A DNA stretch of 64,000 nucleotides. Origin: Lachnospiraceae bacterium. GTDB lineage: Bacteria; Bacillota; Clostridia; Lachnospirales; Lachnospiraceae. The stretch is from assembly GCA_900199595.1 (NCBI GenBank), contig FZRB01000016.1, positions 1 through 64,000 of the forward strand. The letters are read 5' to 3'. The notes beneath the pieces were generated by a model. It was not told the origin of the DNA. It searched no databases and saw only the letters and a list, made by a program, of their open reading frames with translations. Positions 50,755 through 58,600 of the stretch are shown piece by piece. The position numbers were made by a program, and so were the translations under genes. How positions within the stretch are numbered: the first letter of the stretch is position 1; each line of letters starts with the position of its first letter.

Positions 50755-51240
50755 CTAAAAACCTTCTACTCTTCTTTGTCGTCTAACTTCAAGCCTCTTC
50801 TTAGCACCTTCCCACTCAGCCTTCTCAGCCTCTGTCTCCAGAGTAAGACCGTACTTAAGCGGAAGGGGCTTTCCGTTATCATCCACATTAACCTCTGTGA
50901 AGTATGCCCTGTTGATCACTCTGCGGATTCCTGTATCACGTTCCTCCACATATACATCCACTCGAACCTCCATGGAAGTTCTTCCAACATACGTGAGTTT
51001 TGCTCTTATTACAATTATCTCATTGATAAATGCGCCCTTTTTAAACTGGAGATTATCAATAGCTGCTGTAGTAACATAACCTCCACAGTGGCGGGTAGCA
51101 GCTATACCTGCAACCTCATCCATCCATTCCATCAGACGTCCTCCGAAGAGTCGTCCATTTCCGTTTATATCCTCGTGCTGGATACATTTCATCCATTCCG
51201 TGCGGGAATCTTCTACCGTCTTATAACTTTCATATGGCAT
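50755..51240 (-). CDS. Acyl-CoA thioesterase, hotdog fold
   Basis: The 161-residue protein has the YciA/BFIT-type hotdog pattern NGNGRLFGGRLMEWMDEVAG with the conserved Asp on the hotdog helix, then AIDNLQFKKGAF and VDVYVEERDTG. It hydrolyses acyl-CoA to free acid and CoA; a role in short-chain fatty acid or CoA balance is inferred. The start at 51240 (MPYESYK) follows AAGGAAA and comes just after the hydrogenase terminator. Confidence 0.88.
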   Translation of the reverse strand: MPYESYKTVEDSRTEWMKCIQHEDINGNGRLFGGRLMEWMDEVAGIAATRHCGGYVTTAAIDNLQFKKGAFINEIIVIRAKLTYVGRTSMEVRVDVYVEERDTGIRRVINRAYFTEVNVDDNGKPLPLKYGLTLETEAEKAEWEGAKKRLEVRRQRRVEGF

Positions 51241-51268
51241 AACTTTTTTCCTTACTATATAAAACAAA

Positions 51269-51294
51269 CTAGCGGATGGTTACCCATCCGCTAG
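51269..51294 (-). terminator. Terminator of the hydrogenase operon
   Basis: CTAGCGGATGG and CCATCCGCTAG pair perfectly around TTAC; on the minus strand TTTGTTTTATA follows. It is 34 bp after the hydA stop. Confidence 0.85.
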
Positions 51295-51328
51295 CTATTA
51301 TATCCTTTTACATTATTATTGTAAAGAA

Positions 51329-53104
51329 TTACTGAACTTCATTGAAGCCTTCTCTTGCTGCATAAGTTGTATGAAGAAGCTCATGTGACTTATGGCTGTT
51401 AGGCTCGCCGAGGAACTTCTCATAAAGCTCAATGATTTGAGGATTGTTGTGTGACTGACGAAGTGTCTGTCTCTCATCCTCTGTGTAAAGAGCCTGAGCT
51501 CTCTTCTCTTTATAAGTATCCATGATATCATCAGACTCATTTGGAAGGAAGCACTCACGAACGTATGGCTGTCCACCACCGTTGATACATCCACCAGGAC
51601 ATCCCATGATCTCGATGAACTGATATTTTGACTTTCCTTCTCTGATTTCATCAAGAAGAACCTTAGCTGACTTCATACCTGAAGCAATTGCTACATTTAC
51701 TGTAGTACCGTTGATATCGATAGAAGCCTCTCTGATACCTGCGTCATGACCACGAACTGCTGTGAATTCGATTGGCTCTGACTCTTTTCCAGTAAGCTTG
51801 AAGTATACTGTACGAAGAGCAGCTTCCATAACACCACCGGTTACACCGAAGATAACTCCGGCACCTGTGTAATCACCCATGATGTCCTGATCCCAGTCTT
51901 CATCAGGAAGTCTGTTGAAGAGGATACCAGCACGTTTGATCATACGAGCAAGCTCTCTTGTTGTGATAACAGCATCAACATCATCATTACCGTTAACGTT
52001 CATAACGTCACGCTGTCTCTCAAACTTCTTAGCTGTACATGGCATAACTGATACTACGAATATATCTTCAGGCTTAACGTTGTTCTGCTCTGCCCAGTAG
52101 GACTTGATGATAGCGCCCTGCATCTGGTGAGGAGACTTACATGATGAAAGGTGTGGAAGAAGATCTCCATAGTTGTACTCTGCATAATTAACCCATCCAG
52201 GTGAACATGATGTGATCATCGGAAGAGTTCCACCATTTGTAAGACGTCCGAGAAGCTCTGTACCTTCCTCCATGATTGTAAGGTCAGCACCAAAGTTTAC
52301 ATCGTAAACTCTTGTAAAACCAAGTCTTCTCATAGCAGCTGCCATTTTTCCTGTAACAGGAGTTCCGATAGGGAAGCCAAACTCTTCACCAAGTGCAGCT
52401 CTAACTGCAGGTGCAGCCTGAGCGATAACTACCTTACCGGCAGCAAATGCTGCATCGATCTTATCTATCTCTGAATGTTCCATAAGAGCACCTGTAGGAC
52501 ATACATTTACGCACTGACCACACTGAATACATGGTGAATCAGCAAAAGATCTGTTCTCAGCAGGAGCGATAAATGTACTGAAACCTCTGTTCTCGAAACC
52601 AAGGATTCCAAGACCATGAGCGTTCTTACATCTCTCGATACATCTTCCGCAAAGGATACATTTTGATGTATCTCTTACAAGACCAGGAGCTATCTCATCG
52701 AAATATGTCTCTGAATGAACACCTTCGAAAGCGCCCTCTCTTGCGCCTGTGATATTGGCTACATGAAGCAGTTCGCACTGGCCGTTCTTGTCACACTGCT
52801 GACAGTTCTTATTATGATTTGAAAGAAGCAGTTCAACGCTCTGACGTCTAGCTGCTGTTGCTGCAGGAGAAGAAATAGTTATTTCCATTCCCTCTGCTAC
52901 AGGGTATACACATGATGCTACAAGGCCTCTTGCGCCGGTTGCCTCAACGAGACATACACGACATGAACCCTGATTGCACTCACCGTGATTAAATGCACAA
53001 AGTGAAGGGATCTCATATCCGCACTTCTTAGCAGCCTCGAGGATAGTTAAGCCTTCCTCAACCTGATAGGAGATGCCTTCTATTTTAATATTTACCATCG
53101 CCAT
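51329..53104 (-). CDS. hydA: [FeFe] hydrogenase catalytic subunit (HydA/HndD type)
   Basis: The 591-residue protein has an N-terminal 2Fe-2S plant-type domain (CAFNHGECNQGSCRVC), a His-Cys4 cluster domain, and two 4Fe-4S motifs (CILCGRCIERC, CIQCGQCVNVC). The H-cluster motifs are TSCSPGW, MPCTAKKFE and MGCPGGCINGGGQP. With the NuoF- and NuoE-like subunits it forms a soluble electron-bifurcating hydrogenase that couples NADH and reduced ferredoxin to H2. The start at 53104 follows AAGGAGGTAAC. Confidence 0.96.
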   Translation of the reverse strand: MAMVNIKIEGISYQVEEGLTILEAAKKCGYEIPSLCAFNHGECNQGSCRVCLVEATGARGLVASCVYPVAEGMEITISSPAATAARRQSVELLLSNHNKNCQQCDKNGQCELLHVANITGAREGAFEGVHSETYFDEIAPGLVRDTSKCILCGRCIERCKNAHGLGILGFENRGFSTFIAPAENRSFADSPCIQCGQCVNVCPTGALMEHSEIDKIDAAFAAGKVVIAQAAPAVRAALGEEFGFPIGTPVTGKMAAAMRRLGFTRVYDVNFGADLTIMEEGTELLGRLTNGGTLPMITSCSPGWVNYAEYNYGDLLPHLSSCKSPHQMQGAIIKSYWAEQNNVKPEDIFVVSVMPCTAKKFERQRDVMNVNGNDDVDAVITTRELARMIKRAGILFNRLPDEDWDQDIMGDYTGAGVIFGVTGGVMEAALRTVYFKLTGKESEPIEFTAVRGHDAGIREASIDINGTTVNVAIASGMKSAKVLLDEIREGKSKYQFIEIMGCPGGCINGGGQPYVRECFLPNESDDIMDTYKEKRAQALYTEDERQTLRQSHNNPQIIELYEKFLGEPNSHKSHELLHTTYAAREGFNEVQ

Positions 53105-53117
53105 AGTAGTTACCTCC

Positions 53118-55007
53118 TTATTCTTTTGATATTGCTGCAAATTTACAGTTACTCATACAAAGTCCGCACTTTACGCACTTATCAGGATCGATCTGCATTG
53201 ATGGAAGCTTATGACCTTCTGCGATATAGTCAGTCTTCTCTATGCAGCTTGCAGGACAATTACGGGCACAAAGTCCGCATCCGATACATTTATCCTTATC
53301 GATCTTATACTGCATAAGGCTCTTACATACATGAGCAGGACACTTCTTGTCAACGATATGAGCAACATACTCATCTCTGAAATGCTTAAGAGTTGAATTA
53401 ACCGGGTTAGCTGCTGTCTGTCCAAGAGCACAAAGTGAGTTCTTCTGAATTGTCTTACTAAGTTCTTCAAGAGTATCAAGATCTTCCATAGTTCCCTTAC
53501 CCTCAGTGATCTTTGTAAGAACTTCAAGGATTCTCTTTGTACCGATACGACATGGTGAACATTTACCACAGGACTCATCACAGATGAACTCCATGTAGAA
53601 CTTAGCAACGTCAACCATACAGTTATCTTCATCCATAACAATAGCTCCACCGGAACCCATCATAGATCCCTTCTGAACTAAGTTATCGAAATCGATTGGC
53701 TCATCAAGGAACTCTTCTGTAAGACATCCGCCTGAAGGACCACCTGTCTGGATAGCCTTGAACTTCTTACCATTAGGAATTCCACCACCGATATCATATA
53801 TGAGTTCGCGGAGAGTTGTTCCCATAGGAACCTCAACGAGACCAACGTTATTAACCTTACCACCGAGAGCGAATACCTTAGTACCCTTTGACTTCTCTGT
53901 ACCAGCTTCTGCGAACTTAGCAGCGCCTTCACGTAAAATATATGGTACACAAGCAAGTGTCTCTACGTTGTTAACGCAGGTTGGCTTGCCCCAAAGTCCC
54001 TTAACTGCAGGGAAAGGAGGTCTTGGTCTTGGCATACCACGCTTACCTTCGATAGAGTTAAGGAGAGCTGTCTCCTCACCACAAACGAAAGCACCTGCAC
54101 CAAGTCTGATGTGGCAATCAAAACTGAAGCCTGTTCCCATGATATTCTCACCGAGAAGTCCCATCTCTCTTGCCTGATTGATAGCAATCTTAAGACGATT
54201 AACAGCGATAGGATACTCAGCACGTACATAGAAGTAACCTTCTGAAGCGCCGAAAGCATAACCTGCAATCATCATACCCTCGATAACTCCAAGTGGGTTA
54301 CCCTCAAGGATAGAACGATCCATGAATGCACCCGGATCACCCTCATCACCGTTACATACAACATACTTCTGATCAGCCTCAACGTTGTAAGCGAACTGCC
54401 ATTTTCTTCCTGTTGGGAAGCCGCCGCCTCCACGTCCACGAAGTCCTGAAGCAAGTACTTCATCAAGAACTTCCTGCTGTGTCATTGAAAGTGCCTTCTT
54501 AAGTCCCTGGAATGCTCCCATTCCAAGTGCTTCTTCTATATCCTCAGGATTGATAACTCCACATCCATGAAGAGCAACACGACGCTGCTTCTTGTAGAAG
54601 TTGATATCCTCCTGTTTTGCCTTCTTCTCGCCTGATGATGGATCAACATAGAGAAGTCTCTCTACTATCTCACCATTTTTAATATCTGTTTCAACGATTT
54701 CTTCAACATCATCAATTGAAACCATACGATAAAGAGTATCTTCAGGATAGATCTTAACGAAAGGACCCTGTGAACAGAATCCGAAACATCCTACCTGATT
54801 AACTGTAGCCTTATCTGAAAGGCCTTTCTCTTCAAGAACCTGTACAAACTTTTCTGTTATCTCTTTTGAGTTACTTGAGAGACATCCTGTACCACCGCAG
54901 AGAACTATATGACGCTTATCGTCTGCACCTGCGAGCTTGTCATCCAGACATTTTGTACAAGCAGTAACTTTGCTGTCAAGCTCTGCAACTGTATTTATCT
55001 TACTCAT
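53118..55007 (-). CDS. hydB: Bifurcating hydrogenase NuoF-like subunit (HydB/HndC)
   Basis: The 629-residue protein has an N-terminal thioredoxin-like 2Fe-2S domain (CGGTGCLSSNSKEI, VGCFGFCSQGP). The central NuoF module binds NADH and FMN (RGRGGGGFPTGRKW, CNGDEGDPGAFMDRS, CGEETALL), with its 4Fe-4S site SCGKCSPCRIGT. Two C-terminal ferredoxin motifs follow (CIGCGLCARNCPASC, CVKCGLCMSNC). This is the flavin subunit where bifurcation is thought to occur. Its ATG overlaps the upstream stop; hydA begins 13 bp after it. Confidence 0.95.
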   Translation of the reverse strand: MSKINTVAELDSKVTACTKCLDDKLAGADDKRHIVLCGGTGCLSSNSKEITEKFVQVLEEKGLSDKATVNQVGCFGFCSQGPFVKIYPEDTLYRMVSIDDVEEIVETDIKNGEIVERLLYVDPSSGEKKAKQEDINFYKKQRRVALHGCGVINPEDIEEALGMGAFQGLKKALSMTQQEVLDEVLASGLRGRGGGGFPTGRKWQFAYNVEADQKYVVCNGDEGDPGAFMDRSILEGNPLGVIEGMMIAGYAFGASEGYFYVRAEYPIAVNRLKIAINQAREMGLLGENIMGTGFSFDCHIRLGAGAFVCGEETALLNSIEGKRGMPRPRPPFPAVKGLWGKPTCVNNVETLACVPYILREGAAKFAEAGTEKSKGTKVFALGGKVNNVGLVEVPMGTTLRELIYDIGGGIPNGKKFKAIQTGGPSGGCLTEEFLDEPIDFDNLVQKGSMMGSGGAIVMDEDNCMVDVAKFYMEFICDESCGKCSPCRIGTKRILEVLTKITEGKGTMEDLDTLEELSKTIQKNSLCALGQTAANPVNSTLKHFRDEYVAHIVDKKCPAHVCKSLMQYKIDKDKCIGCGLCARNCPASCIEKTDYIAEGHKLPSMQIDPDKCVKCGLCMSNCKFAAISKE

Positions 55008-55489
55008 GCTGATGCCTCCTTTCTGTAGGATTCGATTATTTCAGAAACCTGATTAACTTCAACCTTTGGATAAACTTTTCCGTTTATACTAACGGCCGGT
55101 GCTATACCACAAGCACCAATACATCTGAGGGCATCAAGTGTAAACAGTCCGTCCTCTGATGTCTCACCAGGTTTGATTCCTATTAACTCTGAGAACTTAT
55201 CGATAACCTGCTGAGCGCCTTTAACATAACAGGCTGTACCCAGACAACATCCGATAACATACTTTCCCTTTGGAGTAAGAGAGAAGAATGAGTAAAATGT
55301 TACTACCCCATAAATCTCTGCAACAGAAATGCCTGTGTTCTTTGAAACAATTTCCTGAACTTCGAGAGGTATATAGCCGTACTCATTCTGAATATCACTA
55401 AGAATCATCATGAGAGGAGTCTTTTCATCCTTGTATCTGGCGCATATTTCCTCGATTTTTGCCACCGCAGCGGCATTAAGCTTAGCCAT
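55004..55489 (-). CDS. hydC: Bifurcating hydrogenase NuoE-like subunit (HydC/HndA)
   Basis: The 161-residue thioredoxin-like 2Fe-2S protein has ligands in CCLGTACYVKG and CIGACGIAP (residues about 80-130) and helix VQEIVSKNTGISVAEIYGVV. It shuttles electrons within the HydABC complex. It is the first gene of the operon behind AAAAGGAGG, with a TATAAT promoter upstream (55529-55558). Confidence 0.95.
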   Translation of the reverse strand: MAKLNAAAVAKIEEICARYKDEKTPLMMILSDIQNEYGYIPLEVQEIVSKNTGISVAEIYGVVTFYSFFSLTPKGKYVIGCCLGTACYVKGAQQVIDKFSELIGIKPGETSEDGLFTLDALRCIGACGIAPAVSINGKVYPKVEVNQVSEIIESYRKEASA

Positions 55490-55528
55490 GTGTCGACCTC
55501 CTTTTGTAAATTTAAATCAGATATAATC

Positions 55529-55558
55529 ATTATACAAGAAACGGGTTAGTTAGTACAA
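55529..55558 (-). promoter_or_regulatory. Promoter of the hydrogenase operon
   Basis: TTGTAC (55558-55553), 18 bp, TATAAT (55534-55529) on the minus strand, 40 bp before the hydC ATG. I see no clear Rex-type TTGTTAA...TTAACAA site. Confidence 0.75.
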
Positions 55559-55588
55559 CTTAACCTTTATAAAAAAAGGTACAACAGA

Positions 55589-55632
55589 AAAAGATGACAG
55601 AAGCGAACCTTACTTCGTTTCTGTCATCTTTT
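55589..55632 (-). terminator. Terminator of the giant secreted protein gene
   Basis: AAAAGATGACAGAAGCGAA and TTCGTTTCTGTCATCTTTT pair over 19 bp with one wobble. It is 20 bp past the stop at 55652, and the A/T flanks allow termination on both strands. Confidence 0.9.
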
Positions 55633-55651
55633 GTTTTGTTACTTGATTTTG

Positions 55652-58600
55652 TTACTTAACTTTGATCTTTACAGTTATAGTCTTTTCTTTAGAAGCTTTG
55701 TAGTTGCCGTTTCCAGCAGCCTTAACCTTAATCTTAAGCTTATAGGTTCCCTTCTTCAGACCCTTCTTAACTGTGATCTTACCGGTCTTTGCATTAACCT
55801 TGAAATACTTCTTGAACTTAGACTTGCTTACACTCTTAAGTTTATAAGTAACCTTACCCTGTCCCTTATTCTTGAAATTGATTGCCTTAGTAACTTTAAG
55901 TGTCTGAGTCTTCTTCTTTACCTTGCTGTACTTAAGTGTTACTTTCTTAGCCTTTACACTTAATGTATTAGCTGCCTTGGTAATCGTAAATGACTGTGAA
56001 ACTGTTCCTGAGTAATTACCCTTCAGAGTAACTGTAACCTTATAAGTTCCGACATTTGTACGTCCTGCATCATAAGTAACTGTATAATCAGTATCCTTCT
56101 TAAGCTCTGTACTGCCATCCTTAACTGTTACAACAGGAGTCTTCTCTGTTCCGTCATATACATATGAAGTCTTATCAAGTGCTACTGTAGGAGTTCCGGC
56201 CTTTGCAACAATCTTGTATGTTGCTTTTGTTGTTCCTGCATATTTACCAATTCCAGTAATGGAGATTGTATAAGTTCCAACTTCTGTAGATGAGCTGTTT
56301 GACCACTCAGCCTTATAGTCGGTGCCTTCTTTAAGTGTCTTACCTGCAATTGATGTAATAGTAGGCTTCTGTACCTTTCCATTGTAGGTGAAATCAGTTG
56401 CTGAAAGAACTACCTTAGCATCCTTAAGATCGATTGGATCATTGATCTTGAAGGTGCCTTCCTTAGAACCGCCATAGATGCCTTTTCCTTCAATAACTAC
56501 TGTGTAAGTCCCAGGTTTAACACACTCTTTAAGAGAAGTACTGCCCGGCTGTGTTATTGTCATATCATAATCGGTTCCTTCAACAAGTATTGCATCACCA
56601 AGTGTTACTACTATCTTAGGTGTCTTAGCTGTTCCATCATACTCAAATGCTGCAGGGTTGATCTTTAATTCAGCATTTTTAACATCTATATATTTGATAG
56701 TGAATTCGGCTACTACTGTTCCTGTATAATTTCCCATACCTTCAGCGACAACTTCATAGGTTCCCTGTTCAACACACTCATCAAGGAATCCTCCCGGCTG
56801 TGAATATAATAATTTATAATCCTTTCCTTCAACCAAAATTGTATCGCCAAGTGTCAGAGATGCTACAGGCTTAACAGCTGTTCCTGTATATTCAAATTCC
56901 TGCTTATTAAGCTTAAGCTCAGCATTTGATATGTCTGCCGGTTTAATTTTGAATGTTTCGGATATTCTTCCTACAAAATCGCCTTTGCCGACAGCTGTTA
57001 TTACATAAGTCCCCGCATCAGTACATTCAGTAACTTCTGTTCCTGACTTGGAATATGTGAGATCATAATCTGTACCATTAACCAATGTATTTTCACCAAG
57101 TTTAATCGTTACTTCAGGTTCTTTCTTATTACCATCCCAATCAAATTCTTTAGGTGTAACAGAAATTGTTGCATTTGTGAGATGCGTTCTCTTAATAGTA
57201 AATGTAGCTGAATTAGTTCCACTGTAATTACCTTTTCCTGAAGCGGTTACAGTGTAGGTTCCCGGTTCAATAAATTCAGTAGGCACATCTTCAGTTGCAG
57301 AATACGAATAAGTCAAAGTATAATCTGTATCTTTAGTAAGTGTCTTTCCTCCAAGCGTAACTATAACAGCCGGAACTTTGGCGGACTTATCATAATCAAA
57401 GCTTGATGGATCAATGGTTATAGTTGCAGCCTTAAGATCAGCAGGCTTGATTGTATACTGTGCTGAAGACGTTGCCGTTCCACTATAATTGCCTTTACCT
57501 TCTGCAGTTACAGTATATGTTCCCGGAATAATAGACTCTGATTCTGAGAATTTGAGTTCATAATCTGTTCCTTCAACCAGTGTCTTGTCACCAAGTTTAA
57601 CAGTAGCCTTAGGAGCCTTAGCTGTTCCGTCATATTCAAACTCGTTTTTATCAAGAGCTATGGTTGCAGCTGCAAAATCAGCCGGTTTGATTGTAAACTG
57701 AGCAGTTTTCTCTCCGGTATTATTTCCCTGTCCTTTAATAACTACTGTATATGTTGCCGCATCTATACAAGAACTCTTATCAATGTCATTTTCGCCACAT
57801 TTATAAGTTACTGTATATTCATCTCTGTCGACATTAACATCATTTATCTTTACAGTAATATTTGCAGGATAATTTGCTTTTCCGTCATATTCAAAGCTGT
57901 CTGAATCCAGAGTAATTTCTGCATCCGAGAGATTCAGCGGAGGTTCCTTAATCTCAAATCTGGCTGTAGCTGATCCGGTATAATCATTACCTATTGCATC
58001 AGCAATAACTGTATATGTTCCCGGATTAATACACTCATCTGCTTTAAGGAAACCACCTGGTTGAGCATATTCAAGAACATAATCTGTATTTTCAACAAGT
58101 GTCTTGTCTCCCAGCTTCACAGTAACATTAGGCGTTTTTGCAGTTCCGTCATATTCAAACTCTTTAGATTCAAGTTCTACAACTGCATCCTTAATATCTG
58201 TCTTTGGCTTTTCAACAATCTTAAACTGTGCAGAGGTCTTTCCTATATTTTTTCCTTTATCGGCATTCTCTACAATAACTAAGTATGTATTAGGTTCAAT
58301 ACACTTATCCACCACCTTGTTATCACACATGTATGAAACCTTGTATTCACCCGACTGAACAGTCTTTCCATTTACTTTTACAGTGATACTTGGAACTATT
58401 GGCTCTCCAGTTCTTTCAAAGGTATCCTGTTTTAAAGTGATGGTTGCTTTATCAAAATTAATTGATTTTTCAACACCACCAAGACCATATCCATATATAG
58501 GGATATTTCTTTCAACAACTTTTTCGCCATCTTCATTCTTATACTCGTATTGTAGTCCTGAATCCCACATAGCCGGTCTCCAGGTGAATTTATTAGCTTC

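Noticed and set aside
51316-51654. Frames overlapping the hydrogenase genes on the same strand in other registers
   Set aside because: They coincide with strongly conserved hydrogenase coding sequence and have no independent support.
55529-55600. Rex operator at the hydrogenase promoter
   Set aside because: GTTGTACTAAC-like sequence is present but does not form the TTGTTAA-N4-TTAACAA palindrome.
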